From Pseudomonas fluorescens (lineage in GTDB: Bacteria; Pseudomonadota; Gammaproteobacteria; Pseudomonadales; Pseudomonadaceae): a stretch of DNA of 64,000 nt. The notes below the pieces were generated by a model, which searched no databases, had not been told where the DNA came from, and saw nothing but the letters and a program-made list of their open reading frames with translations. The translations under genes were made by a program, and so were the position numbers. Position 1 is the first letter of the stretch. Every line of letters begins with the position of its first letter. The DNA is taken from assembly GCF_902497855.1 (NCBI RefSeq), contig NZ_CABVHU010000003.1, positions 399,459-463,458 of the forward strand, given 5' to 3'. Below are positions 18,183-26,936 of this stretch, one piece after another.

Positions 18183-18791
18183 CTAGAGCTGATGGCAGGC
18201 CAGAAACATGTCCAGCGCCGACTCCACGACGGTGCTCTGCCGCTCGGCTGACAGGGTTGGCAGGCCCATGGAAATCTGCGGCCAGAAGGCAAAGGATTTG
18301 AGCATTCCCTGAATCTGCTGCGCGGCAAATTCCGGCTCGACCGGTTTTAACCGGCCATCGGCCTGGGCGGCACGGATCCACAGGGTCAGGCTTTCTTCAC
18401 GTTCACCCATTCGCGCGACCATGTTTTGCGCACGCTCCGGGGAGTGAATGGTGGCGGCGATAGCGACCCGGGCCAGGTCGAGAAAACTGTCTTCGCTCAT
18501 CATCTGCAGTTTTGCCATCAGCATCCGGCGCATCTGGTCGCGCAGGGGCAGGTCAGGGCGGTAGGACGTTTCCGGTTCTGCGGTCAGCCGCGCCCACAAC
18601 TGATTGAGGATTTCGGCGAACAACTCTTCCTTGCTGGGGAAGTGGTTGTACACCGTGCGCTTTGACACCCCGGCGGTGGCGGCGATCTTGTCCATGCTGG
18701 TGATGTCGAAGCCGTTGGCACGGAATTCGGCAATCGCCGCCTGAATGATGGCTGCACGTTTTCGATCGGTAAGGCGCTGTGGGGCGGTCAT
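18183..18791 (-). CDS. TetR-family transcriptional regulator
   Basis: TetR regulator of 202 residues. The helix-turn-helix is in FDITSMDKIAATAGVSKRTVYNHFPSKEELF (residues about 27-57). The C-terminal domain resembles the TetR_C AefR-like type (MVARMGEREESLTLWIRAAQADGRL). It is divergent from the metallo-hydrolase gene at 19003. The gap contains two copies of a TACACTG-NN-CAGTGTA-type palindrome, so it very probably represses itself and the hydrolase gene. Confidence 0.92.
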   Translation of the reverse strand: MTAPQRLTDRKRAAIIQAAIAEFRANGFDITSMDKIAATAGVSKRTVYNHFPSKEELFAEILNQLWARLTAEPETSYRPDLPLRDQMRRMLMAKLQMMSEDSFLDLARVAIAATIHSPERAQNMVARMGEREESLTLWIRAAQADGRLKPVEPEFAAQQIQGMLKSFAFWPQISMGLPTLSAERQSTVVESALDMFLACHQL

Positions 18792-18821
18792 GGCAACGCT
18801 TCGTCAGGAAAAAGTAAAGAT

Positions 18822-18884
18822 TACACTGATCAGTTTACTTGTGATCGGCATTGATGCAACCTAGAAACTACACTGTGCAGTGTA
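18822..18884. promoter_or_regulatory. Two TetR-type palindromic operators
   Basis: TACACTGTGCAGTGTA at 18869-18884 is a perfect 7-bp-arm palindrome with a 2-bp centre. TACACTGATCAGTTTA at 18822-18837 is the same site with one mismatch. A further half-site (TGTGCAGTGAA) follows near 18901. They lie between the TetR start (18791) and the hydrolase start (19003), where a shared repressor would act. Confidence 0.75.
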
Positions 18885-19002
18885 ATGCTCTGTTAATCCT
18901 GTGCAGTGAACATAGAGTTTTCGGCTAGTGCGTGCGTGCCTGGCCATTTAACGTTTCAAAGCAGAGGGCCGCCAATCTGCGGTTTTCCTGGAGTCTTCAG
19001 CC

Positions 19003-20055
19003 ATGGCCACCTCAATTTCCCCGGCGGACAACGCCTCCACACCTGAAGCGTCTCGACAGACTCAAGGGCAGTACCGCAACCATGCCCCGGTGCAGCGCGA
19101 AGGTTTTCGTAAAACCTTGCGCATTATGTGGAACGTGATCTTCCACAAACCAAACAACACCCGCCCGACGGCGCCTGTTCCGGTGCAAAACCTGACCCAA
19201 GCCGCATTGATTGCCGCGCCCAATCACAGCGTCTACCGCCTCGGTCATTCCACCGTCCTGCTGAAACTGCGCGACAAATTCTGGATCACCGACCCGGTCT
19301 TCGCCGAACGCGCCTCACCGGTGCAATGGGCCGGCCCCAAGCGTTTCCATCAGCCGCCGATCAGTCTGGAAGAACTGCCGCCGATTGAAGCGGTGATCCT
19401 GTCCCACGATCATTACGACCACCTCGATTATCAGGCGATCCGCCAACTGGCGGACAAGGCCAACTACTTCCTGACGCCCCTGGGCGTGGGCGACACCCTG
19501 ATCAAGTGGGGCGTCGACGCCAGCAAGGTGCGCCAGCTGGACTGGTGGCAGAGCACCGAGGTCGATGGCCTGCAGTTCATCGCCACTCCTTCGCAGCATT
19601 TTTCCGGTCGGGGCCTGTTCGATGGCAACAGCACGCTGTGGGCCTCATGGGTGATGATCGACGGCGACACGCGGATCTTCTTCAGCGGCGACAGCGGCTA
19701 TTTCGACGGCTTCAAACGCATCGGCGAACAGTACGGGCCGTTCGACCTGACACTGATGGAAACCGGCGCCTACAACGTCGATTGGCCCCATGTGCACATG
19801 CAGCCGGAGCAGACCTTGCAAGCGCATATCGATCTGAAAGGGCGGTGGTTGCTGCCGATCCATAACGGTACTTTCGATCTGTCGATGCATGCCTGGTACG
19901 AACCCTTTGACCGAATCCTGGCGTTGGCCTGGGAGCGCAATGTGTCGATCACCACGCCGCAAATGGGGCAAGCCTTCAATGTGCTGCATCCGCAGCGAGG
20001 CAGTACCTGGTGGGATGAGGTCGAGCAGCCGGTGTACCAGCAGAGTATCGGCTAA
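19003..20055 (+). CDS. MBL-fold metallo-hydrolase (NAPE-PLD/UlaG-like)
   Basis: A 350-residue metallo-beta-lactamase-fold hydrolase. The zinc motif HxHxDH is LSHDHYDHLDY, with His135, His137, Asp139 and His140. Later ligands are suggested by TPSQHFSGRG (about residue 195), FFSGDSGY (about 226) and LLPIHNGTFDLS (about 290). These blocks are typical of the N-acyl-phosphatidylethanolamine phospholipase D-like branch. The N-terminal region MWNVIFHKPNNTRPTAPVP is also typical of this branch. There is no clear signal peptide. Its divergent TetR neighbour and the palindromes suggest induction by an unknown ligand. Confidence 0.9.
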   Translation: MATSISPADNASTPEASRQTQGQYRNHAPVQREGFRKTLRIMWNVIFHKPNNTRPTAPVPVQNLTQAALIAAPNHSVYRLGHSTVLLKLRDKFWITDPVFAERASPVQWAGPKRFHQPPISLEELPPIEAVILSHDHYDHLDYQAIRQLADKANYFLTPLGVGDTLIKWGVDASKVRQLDWWQSTEVDGLQFIATPSQHFSGRGLFDGNSTLWASWVMIDGDTRIFFSGDSGYFDGFKRIGEQYGPFDLTLMETGAYNVDWPHVHMQPEQTLQAHIDLKGRWLLPIHNGTFDLSMHAWYEPFDRILALAWERNVSITTPQMGQAFNVLHPQRGSTWWDEVEQPVYQQSIG

Positions 20056-20191
20056 AGCGGCTACAGGGCGGGGCGCGTATTCGTACAGGATCCAGCGAAA
20101 AGTGATGACGGACATTTCCAGCGGTGTCGATAGGCTGGAAAACGGGTGAACTCATTCACTCGCTCTCCATCATCACAAGGATTTTTATCAC

Positions 20192-21712
20192 ATGGATGTG
20201 ACATTAAAAGCCTGCATGACGCGACTGGCCTCGCTGGTGCTGCTGTCGGTCGCAAGCGCAGCCCTTGCGCAAACGCCGTCAGCCGAATCGGGGCTGGACT
20301 ATTTAAGTGTCGATGAACTCGGCAAAAGAATGGAGCGCAATCAACTGAGTGCGGTAGCGCTGGTGCATCACTTGCAACAGCGGATCGAAAAGCTGGATAA
20401 ACAGGGGCCGGCGATCAACGCGATCATTGAACTCAATCCGCAGGCATTGGCCATTGCCGAGTCACTGGATCAGGAGCGACAGGCAGGGCACGTTCGAGGC
20501 CCGCTGCACGGCATTCCGGTATTGCTCAAAGACAATATCGATACCTCCGACCAGATGCAGACCAGTGCCGGGTCGTTGGCCATGGTCGGACAACCCGCCG
20601 CGCAAGATGCCTTTATCGTGCAACGGCTCAGAGCGGCCGGGGCGGTCATCCTGGGGAAAACCAATCTCAGTGAATGGGCTCATTTTCGTGACCCTTTCAT
20701 TCCCCCTGGTTGGAGCAGCCGCGGCGGACAAACCAAAAATCCCCACGTGTTGAGTGAAACGCCCTGCGGCTCCAGTTCGGGCTCGGGCGCCGCTGTCGCC
20801 GCGGGCTTTGCACCCTTGGCCGTCGGAACGGAAACCTCCGGCTCGATCGTCTGTCCGGCCGCCCTCAACGGCGTGGTGGGTCTCAAGCCTACCGTGGGCC
20901 TGCTCAGTCGCACGGGCATCGTTCCCGCGACATACAAAACCGATACCCCCGGGCCGATGACGCGCACCGTTCGCGAGGCTGCACTGCTGTTGAATGCCAT
21001 GACCGGCAGTGACAATGCCGAACCGATCAAAACCCCACAGTCCATTCGCGGCATCGACTACACGCAATGGCTGCAACCGAACGCCCTGGCTGGGCGGCGC
21101 ATCGGTTATCCCGTCAAGTTCGATACCAGCATCGAGGCGAAACAAAACGACCCTCAGTTTTCCCTGGCGCTGGAAATCATGCAGGCCGCAGGCGCCACCT
21201 TGATCCCGGTGGAGCTCATCGATCCTAAATCGGAGCAGGTGGAGGAAGCGTTCTCGATGGGCATCAAACGCAACCTTCCAACCTATCTGGCAACGCGCAA
21301 AGGACTGCCGGTACAGAGTCTGGAAGACATCGTGCGGTACAACGAAAACTCCCCAGGTGCCGAAGGTCATGGACAAACCACGTTGATCGCGGCCAGCAAC
21401 ATCGATTTTGACGAGCTCAGGTACAACCGCTTATGGCAAAAAATCCAAAGCGAAAATGCGGCCGCCATCGACGACTTGCTGGTCACCCACCAACTGGATG
21501 CCCTGGTACTGGACGTCGGCTCACCCGGCTTGAACGTCGTCCCGCTGGCGGGGTATCCCGGCATCATGGTGCCTTCCGGGATCGACGATGGCGGGGTGCC
21601 TACCTCGGTGTACTTCGTCGGCGCACGCTGGAGCGAGGCCAGGCTACTGGCGTTGGCGTACGGTTATGAACAAGTGTCCCGTGCGCGGCGGGCACCGGCG
21701 TTTAATCCGTAG
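20192..21712 (+). CDS. Exported amidase (amidase-signature family)
   Basis: A 506-residue amidase-signature hydrolase with an N-terminal signal peptide (CMTRLASLVLLSVASAALA then QTPSAES), so it should act in the periplasm. The Ser-Ser-Lys catalytic set is recognisable: Lys113 in PVLLKDNID, the cis-Ser region in PCGSSSGSGAAVAAG (about 191-204), and the nucleophile Ser in GTETSGSIVCPA (about 212-223). Members hydrolyse amides, including peptide amides and N-acyl compounds; the substrate here is unknown. The ATG at 20192 has AAGGATTTTTATCAC upstream; a second ATG eight codons later would keep the signal peptide. Confidence 0.92.
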   Translation: MDVTLKACMTRLASLVLLSVASAALAQTPSAESGLDYLSVDELGKRMERNQLSAVALVHHLQQRIEKLDKQGPAINAIIELNPQALAIAESLDQERQAGHVRGPLHGIPVLLKDNIDTSDQMQTSAGSLAMVGQPAAQDAFIVQRLRAAGAVILGKTNLSEWAHFRDPFIPPGWSSRGGQTKNPHVLSETPCGSSSGSGAAVAAGFAPLAVGTETSGSIVCPAALNGVVGLKPTVGLLSRTGIVPATYKTDTPGPMTRTVREAALLLNAMTGSDNAEPIKTPQSIRGIDYTQWLQPNALAGRRIGYPVKFDTSIEAKQNDPQFSLALEIMQAAGATLIPVELIDPKSEQVEEAFSMGIKRNLPTYLATRKGLPVQSLEDIVRYNENSPGAEGHGQTTLIAASNIDFDELRYNRLWQKIQSENAAAIDDLLVTHQLDALVLDVGSPGLNVVPLAGYPGIMVPSGIDDGGVPTSVYFVGARWSEARLLALAYGYEQVSRARRAPAFNP

Positions 21713-21773
21713 GCAGTGGCGGTTGCTGGTCAGGAGCTGGCAAAAAAACATGCGCAGCCGTCGGCCCGGCGCT

Positions 21774-22094
21774 TCAGGTGAAAACCACCTCAATTCGCCC
21801 CTCTTTTCTAGATCGAGGGGCCGACTTGACGACGATTTGCACGTCACGCCCGAGCAGCAAAAGGCACTCCATCATCTTGGCTTCACTGATGCCGCGAAAC
21901 TTTCCGCGCAACATCTCGGAGAGCTTGGGCTGTGACAGGCCCAAAATTTCCGATGCTTGAACCTGGGTCAAACGGCGAGTCTTGATGATCTCGCCAATTT
22001 TTGCGGCCAATTGGGATTTGACTCGCATTTCATTGGCGTCGGGTATCCCGAGGTCGGCATAGACGTTCCCGCTGCTTTCTTCGATTTCAATCAT
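21774..22094 (-). CDS. XRE-family HTH protein, HigA-like orphan antitoxin
   Basis: A 106-residue helix-turn-helix protein resembling the antitoxins that accompany HigB/RelE toxins. The HTH is LTQVQASEILGLSQPKLSEML at about residues 41-61, after the typical N-terminal stretch ANEMRVKSQLAAKIGEIIK. The C-terminus ends with a beta-strand-like IQIVVKSAPR region. In this family the toxin gene usually lies directly upstream. Here the 150 bp upstream hold a REP unit and no toxin frame, so the gene looks orphaned. It may still act as a regulator. Confidence 0.78.
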   Translation of the reverse strand: MIEIEESSGNVYADLGIPDANEMRVKSQLAAKIGEIIKTRRLTQVQASEILGLSQPKLSEMLRGKFRGISEAKMMECLLLLGRDVQIVVKSAPRSRKEGRIEVVFT

Positions 22095-22125
22095 TTTCTG
22101 ATCCTTTTGCGTGATCCTGCATTCC

Positions 22126-22157
22126 TTGTAGGAGCCAGGCTTGCCGGCGAAGGCGCC
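22126..22157 (+). repeat. Single REP unit
   Basis: GTAGGAGCCAGGCTTGCCGGCGA directly upstream of the HigA-like gene, where a toxin gene would be expected. Confidence 0.8.
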
Positions 22158-22245
22158 CCTGAAATCGCCTTCATCTGCAAAGGATGCCTCGCTTGTATCG
22201 AAGCGAAATATACCGAAATAGGTATAAGCGTCAATTGATGATTGC

Positions 22246-22563
22246 TCACTCAACCATCGCATAATCCGCCCGCCCCACCGGATTCGGCGTCGACCCCTTC
22301 ACATTCATCCCTCTCCCCGGCGCAAACCCGGGGAAGAACACCAACCCTTCCGCTTCAAACCGGTAAGCCAACGCCAGCCGGGTCACATCCAGCACCTCAC
22401 GCTCGGCTTCGAAACGTTGAATGGCGTCAACCGAAACACCGGCTTCTTCAGACAACTCTTCAATACTCCAACCCAGCATCGCCCGGGCCTGGGCGCAGTG
22501 TATTGGCGTGAATTGGAAAAGGGCGATACGTTCCAGGGTGATCTTCATCGCATAAGAGGCCAT
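22246..22563 (-). CDS. Small XRE-type helix-turn-helix protein
   Basis: A 105-residue protein with a single HTH domain: QARAMLGWSIEELSEEAGVSVDAIQRFEAER, residues about 25-55. This is the compact form found in many small regulators with a C-terminal extension of unknown role. The extension VFFPGFAPGRGMNVKG is glycine-rich. A second ATG five codons in (KITLERIALFQ) is also possible. It is followed in the same direction by the HigA-like gene 150 bp away. The function is unknown. Confidence 0.75.
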   Translation of the reverse strand: MASYAMKITLERIALFQFTPIHCAQARAMLGWSIEELSEEAGVSVDAIQRFEAEREVLDVTRLALAYRFEAEGLVFFPGFAPGRGMNVKGSTPNPVGRADYAMVE

Positions 22564-22656
22564 GGTGTTCTCCGGGCTCGAGAGTGTCGGTTCAAAATAT
22601 ACTGTGTTTTTGTACAGTTGTTTTGCCCGCGGATCAAACTCATTTTTTGATGCATC

Positions 22657-23424
22657 CTATTTCGCCCCCTCCAGCCAGACCGACGGTGGCTCTCCCAGCA
22701 CCCGGCGAAACATCGTCGAAAATGCCGCCGGACTCTCATAACCAAAATCCAGGGCAATACGCGTTACGGGCTCACCCGCCGCCAATCGCGCGAGCGCCAG
22801 CACCACACAGGCCCGCTGGCGCCATTGGCTGAAACTCAGGTCGGTCTGTTGGCGAAACAGACGATTGAAGGTGCGCAGGCTGATGTGCAACTGATCGGCC
22901 CATTGCTGCGGTGACTGATGAGCGTCGGGCCGCTGCACAAAGCCCTGGCACAACGCGAGCAGCCGCGCATCGACCGGCAGCGGAATGTGCAAGGGCAGGT
23001 GCGTACTGCGCCTCAGTTCATGCAGCAGCAAGTCGATCAAGGCGCCATCGCGCCCAGCCTCCTCGTACTCCAGCGGCATCTCCACCGCCTCCATCAGCAA
23101 ATGGCGCAGCAACGGCGAAACGCTGAGCACCTGACAACGGTGCCCCAGATCCAACTCCCCCGGCTCGATATACACACTGCGAGTACTCACCCCCAGCATC
23201 AGCACTTCATGGGCCACATCCGGTGGAATCCACACCGCTCGCTGCGGTGGCACCACCCAATTGCCGTCATGGGTGCTGACCTGCATCACCCCGGTGGCGC
23301 CGTATAACAACTGCGCCCGACGGTGCGTATGCCGAGGCAACAAATGACCATGGGGATAATCCGTGCCAATGGCTACCACTCCCCGTGGAGTGTCATCCAG
23401 CAGATCAATCGAAACATTGCGCAT
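22657..23424 (-). CDS. AraC-family transcriptional regulator
   Basis: A 255-residue AraC regulator. An N-terminal cupin sensor (PHGHLLPRHTHRRAQLLYGATGV, VPPQRAVWIPPDVAHEV) is followed by two HTH motifs at the C-terminus (SPQQWADQLHISLRTFNRLFRQQT and PVTRIALDFGYESPAAFSTMFRRVLG). The start is set at the ATG 23424; an in-frame TTG 11 codons upstream is less likely. It is divergent from a TauE-type permease gene (23537), which is its probable target. Confidence 0.9.
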   Translation of the reverse strand: MRNVSIDLLDDTPRGVVAIGTDYPHGHLLPRHTHRRAQLLYGATGVMQVSTHDGNWVVPPQRAVWIPPDVAHEVLMLGVSTRSVYIEPGELDLGHRCQVLSVSPLLRHLLMEAVEMPLEYEEAGRDGALIDLLLHELRRSTHLPLHIPLPVDARLLALCQGFVQRPDAHQSPQQWADQLHISLRTFNRLFRQQTDLSFSQWRQRACVVLALARLAAGEPVTRIALDFGYESPAAFSTMFRRVLGEPPSVWLEGAK

Positions 23425-23536
23425 CAAAGCAGCACTCAGCGGTTGGCGTAAACGCAAACATTATTGGCTGACTTGCTGAAGCAGGCCAAGCCGCCTCGCT
23501 CTATCGTCGACCGCTCTCACCCACGGATGACGTCCA

Positions 23537-24352
23537 ATGTTCTATCTCTTGCTGGCACTGTTCGGCTGCATGACCGGCGTCACCGCCGTGCTGTTCGGCT
23601 TCGGCGGCGGCTTCGTCGTCGTGCCGTTGCTCTATCGCATGCTCATGGCCAGCCACGGTACAGACGGCCCCATCGGCCAATCGGCGATGCACATTGCCGT
23701 GGCCACCTCGACCTGCGTGATGATCGTCAACGCGCTGATGGCCACTGCAAAACACCGCCGAGCCGGTCATCTCATTCGCCATTATGTGTGGCCGTTGGGT
23801 GGATTCATTGGTGTGGGCGCGGTCATCGGCGCCGCAGCGGCAATGTGGGTGAGCGGCGAAGTGATCCGGTATGCGTTCATCGCCTACCTGGGCGTGACCA
23901 TTGTGGACTGTCTGTTCAGACGCGGGTTTCTGACGCAATCCGATGACGCAGTTCCACGGCGGTTGGGGAGGGTGGAAGTGTCTGGCGGCGGCGTAGGAAT
24001 AGGCGCTATTGCCACGTTTCTCGGTGTAGGAGGAAGCGTCATGACTGTGCCGCTGTTGCGCCGGTGTGGATTGAGCATGACCCGGGCGACGTCCATGGCC
24101 AATCCGCTGAGTTTGCCGGTGGCGGTGGCTGGGACGCTGACTTACATGGCGCTGGCTGGCTTCACCGAATTTGATCTGGGGCCGTGGTTTGTCGGTTATG
24201 TGGATGTGTTGGCGTTTGCGATATTGACCTTGGGATCCTTGCTGGGGATCAGGCTGGCAACACCCTGGATCGGACGGCTACCGGACCGAATGCATGCACG
24301 GGTCTATATTGGCTTACTGGTTTTGGTGATGCTGAGTATGTGCGCCAGGTAG
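23537..24352 (+). CDS. TauE/SafE-family membrane permease
   Basis: A 271-residue integral membrane protein of the sulfite exporter TauE/SafE family with about eight membrane segments in two halves. Each half carries the Gly-rich family motif: LFGFGGGFVVVPLLYRM near residue 20, and FLGVGGSVMTVPLLRRCGLSMTRATSMANPL near 165-195. Members move sulfite, sulfoacetate or other organic anions across the inner membrane. No sulfur-metabolism gene is adjacent, so the substrate is open. It is divergent from an AraC regulator. Confidence 0.9.
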   Translation: MFYLLLALFGCMTGVTAVLFGFGGGFVVVPLLYRMLMASHGTDGPIGQSAMHIAVATSTCVMIVNALMATAKHRRAGHLIRHYVWPLGGFIGVGAVIGAAAAMWVSGEVIRYAFIAYLGVTIVDCLFRRGFLTQSDDAVPRRLGRVEVSGGGVGIGAIATFLGVGGSVMTVPLLRRCGLSMTRATSMANPLSLPVAVAGTLTYMALAGFTEFDLGPWFVGYVDVLAFAILTLGSLLGIRLATPWIGRLPDRMHARVYIGLLVLVMLSMCAR

Positions 24353-24425
24353 GGTTGGAATCAGCAGGCTTATTCGCAAGAATAGGCCTTGGCACCGTTT
24401 AAGATTTACGCAGGAGAGCCTCACG

Positions 24426-24785
24426 TTGATACTCGAAAGCGACTGGAAGAAATTCAAGGAACTGCGCAAGATTGCGCTCGATCGTTTCTGCCAAGGTGTA
24501 CTGGCTGATGCCAACACCATCACCGGGCATGACGCGCTTTCGTCGCAAGCCAGGTATGTAATGCTTCATCGCTTGATGCGCGATCGGCACAACGACATAG
24601 GCCGGATTTTCGACGCCTACAGTCGCTACAAGGCGCCCATGGCCCTGCGATTGATGGTCAGGCACGACTTATTGACCGATGCAGATCTCTCGATTCTCAG
24701 CGAGGCAACGCAGCAGGACCTTGCTGACGTTGTTCGCCAGCCCTATGAGCTTGAATGGATTGAAGAGACCGCGCGCGAGGACTGA
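24426..24785 (+). CDS. Hypothetical protein, first of a two-gene unit
   Basis: Unrecognised protein of 119 residues, predicted all-helical and soluble (DWKKFKELRKIALDRFCQG, ALSSQARYVMLHRLMRDR, AMALRLMVRHDLLTDADL, with an acidic tail EWIEETARED). The start is a TTG at 24426 with a good AGGAGAG ribosome binding site ten bases upstream; no ATG fits as well. It lies 33 bp before the next gene in the same direction, so the two are probably co-transcribed. Overall composition is lower in G+C than the core genes around it. Confidence 0.7.
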   Translation: MILESDWKKFKELRKIALDRFCQGVLADANTITGHDALSSQARYVMLHRLMRDRHNDIGRIFDAYSRYKAPMALRLMVRHDLLTDADLSILSEATQQDLADVVRQPYELEWIEETARED

Positions 24786-24818
24786 GCATCGTTCATCGCA
24801 TTAATCAAAGGACCACGA

Positions 24819-25523
24819 ATGTTGATCTTCAACTGCACCGAAGCCGCCAGCAACTTCTTCAGTCGCATCCACAAGGGCAAGAAAATCACCCCGGTGGAGA
24901 AACCGCCGTCATCCATTATCGAGGACGATCTGCCAGACGAGTTAGCCGAGCTATGGCTGGTCCACGCCAAAACTGTGCAACGCAAGCACGTGTTGTACGT
25001 CATCCATGTGCAAACTCGTTACTGCATGATCTTCGCCGACGCTAAAAAGGCTGACGTTGCAGGTTTTGTCCAACGATTTACCGAGCGCTGGATGAATGGG
25101 CTGATGCGTGATGCGCTGCACCATGACGCCCTGCAATGGGTGGGTGACACCGCCATGCTTGATCGAATCGCTGAAAGCTGTCGCCAATACAAGCTGTACA
25201 AACGAGGTCATCGCAGCGCGCAAGGACACTTGGGTGAAATTGCCTGGATCTTTGAGGATTACGCCGCAGAGTGGGGATGTTTACCTCCAGACGAGATCAT
25301 GGCTGGTCGCTTTGACGCAAAGATGAATGGCTTCATCAGAGGAAATAAAAGCGTCAAAGGTTATTTAGTGCCGGACGAAGAAATGATGGCCCACTGGATG
25401 CGTCAGTACTGCGGTCTCGACGAGTCCGTCATCCAGGACGCCCGCAACCGGCGAGATGAAGTAAAACGAGAGATACGAGAGCTGGAAGCGGCCCACGAGC
25501 AGCAGGATCAGCCGTTGCAATAA
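24819..25523 (+). CDS. Hypothetical protein, possibly DUF6933-like
   Basis: A 234-residue soluble protein, not firmly recognised. The N-terminal half (MLIFNCTEAASNFF, then LWLVHAKTVQRKHVLYVIHVQTRYCMIFADAKKAD) resembles the DUF6933 layout: a short strand, then a paired-strand segment describing a small nucleic-acid or nucleotide-like fold. I cannot test this. The C-terminal half is helical, ending in a charged coil (RDEVKREIRELEAAHEQQ). The ATG follows AAAGGACCACGA. It is paired with the 119-residue gene upstream. The context (small, unknown, two genes, at the edge of the variable region) would fit a defence or toxin-antitoxin-like unit, but nothing shows that directly. Confidence 0.72.
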   Translation: MLIFNCTEAASNFFSRIHKGKKITPVEKPPSSIIEDDLPDELAELWLVHAKTVQRKHVLYVIHVQTRYCMIFADAKKADVAGFVQRFTERWMNGLMRDALHHDALQWVGDTAMLDRIAESCRQYKLYKRGHRSAQGHLGEIAWIFEDYAAEWGCLPPDEIMAGRFDAKMNGFIRGNKSVKGYLVPDEEMMAHWMRQYCGLDESVIQDARNRRDEVKREIRELEAAHEQQDQPLQ

Positions 25524-25537
25524 CGTTATGCAGCGAG

Positions 25538-26527
25538 TTACTTGTCCGCCAACCCCGGCGCCTCACGAATAATGAAGTGGTCCAGGTTCTCGATATTGGC
25601 ACTGAACACCCCGAACGTCTGCTCGGGGTTCTTCTTGCTCGGCACCTGCTGCAACTCCGGCGTCACCCCATAAAAGAAGCAATACAACTCGGCATCACTG
25701 TCGATGGCGTGCTTGATCTCCTCCAGAAACGCTTTGCGCTTGCGGTAGGTGTCGATCAGCTTCTTGCTCAGGTAAACGTTGACCGAATAAGGCTTCTTCT
25801 TCGCCTCATCCGCTTGCTTGAACCAGACCTTTTGTTCGAAATCGATGCGAAAGCTCTGGGTGTAGTCCTTGATCTCCTTGATCTTGCCCCAGTAGATCAG
25901 TCCCTTGTTGTCCTGCAGATACTCAATCTTCTTGAAGAATGATGCATAAGGCGCCGTGTGCTCGCTGATCTTCAGCGGCATGCGCTTGAGCAGCTCCTTA
26001 TCCTCGAAGTTCGACACGAAACACTCTACCGGGTGGGCGAAGACGCTGGTCTTGTCTGGCGCGGAATCGCGAGTCGAGTGCTCGACGTCACTGGCCGCTG
26101 AATGAGGTTTTGGATCATCCCGCACGACATCCGCCACCGCCGCCGGGCTGGACGGCTTGCGCACATACTCACGCCGAGTCAGCAACAACTCCGACGGGAA
26201 ATGCTCCTCGCGACTGTCATCCTTTTCCGCATCATCCGCCTCCACGCCCGACGCGGGCGTCTTCAGACTGACATAAGGACAACCCTCGACATGCCGCGTG
26301 CTGGGAATGTTCTTGAAGTGCGGGGTGCGCACGTAATTCACATTCTTGGCGTTGAACGTCCCCAACACATTCGCCACATCGTACGCCAAGCGGCAGGCAT
26401 CGTTGGGGCACTGAAAGTGCTCCTTGGCGGAATCGAACGCCATCGTCTCGTCAAAATTCAAATCGCGCACGTCATAGATCGACAACTTGGTATCGAGGCT
26501 GAGGCAGTAGGCGAGGTCGAATTTCAT
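25538..26527 (-). CDS. Hypothetical protein with Cys/His-rich N-terminal region
   Basis: A 329-residue protein I do not recognise. Residues about 37-85 hold a possible zinc-binding set: HFQCPNDACRLAYDV, then TPHFKNIPSTRHVEGCPYV, similar in spacing to the zinc-finger-like N-terminus of CoiA-type competence proteins. Residues about 90-165 are charged and low-complexity (DDAEKDDSREEH, AASDVEHSTRDSA), probably a flexible linker. The C-terminal half is well ordered (MPLKISEHTAPYASFFKKIEY, IYWGKIKEIKDYTQSFRIDF, HFIIREAPGLADK). The start is the ATG at 26527. The first 43 codons are repeated as a fragment at 30842-30971. Confidence 0.75.
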   Translation of the reverse strand: MKFDLAYCLSLDTKLSIYDVRDLNFDETMAFDSAKEHFQCPNDACRLAYDVANVLGTFNAKNVNYVRTPHFKNIPSTRHVEGCPYVSLKTPASGVEADDAEKDDSREEHFPSELLLTRREYVRKPSSPAAVADVVRDDPKPHSAASDVEHSTRDSAPDKTSVFAHPVECFVSNFEDKELLKRMPLKISEHTAPYASFFKKIEYLQDNKGLIYWGKIKEIKDYTQSFRIDFEQKVWFKQADEAKKKPYSVNVYLSKKLIDTYRKRKAFLEEIKHAIDSDAELYCFFYGVTPELQQVPSKKNPEQTFGVFSANIENLDHFIIREAPGLADK

Positions 26528-26643
26528 GGTGGGGCTCGGGTCTTTCAAAGGGCGATGGCATATTAATAGCGCGTAGCTTGAAAGGGCGCACCTGTTGATT
26601 CAAGTTCGTCGATTCAGCTAGCGTGACTTAGTGGAGGTTCCAT

Positions 26644-26890
26644 ATGACTGAACGGGTGCAAGTAAATATGCACGAAGCACAATCCCAACTCTCTCAACTC
26701 GCTGAGCGTGCATGGCGTGGCGATACGGTCGTCATCATCAAGGACGGCAAGCCTTATCTGGATCTGCTGCCTCATATCGATACACCTCGGGCGCGCAAAC
26801 CGGGAAGGCTGAAGCGAAAAAGTTCGGATGTCTGCGGATTTTGACAAAAACCCTGAAGATATTGTTTATGGACTTGAGGGCAGCCTGTGA
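26644..26890 (+). pseudogene. Phd/YefM-type antitoxin, frameshifted copy
   Basis: The first 57 codons (MTERVQVNMHEAQSQLSQLAE and following) match the intact copy at 31090 with 6 residue differences. Copy 1 has one extra base in the run GCGAAAAAG near 26815-26822. The frame then ends as a 66-residue product with a different tail at 26844. The lost C-terminal part (SADFDKNPEDIVYG, LEGSL) is still legible in another frame up to the TGA at 26890. In Phd proteins the C-terminal part binds the toxin, so this copy should not neutralise one. Confidence 0.8.
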
Positions 26891-26936
26891 GGGGGAGGGG
26901 GACTGCTATGGGGAAACCATGCGTATCTCACCCATC

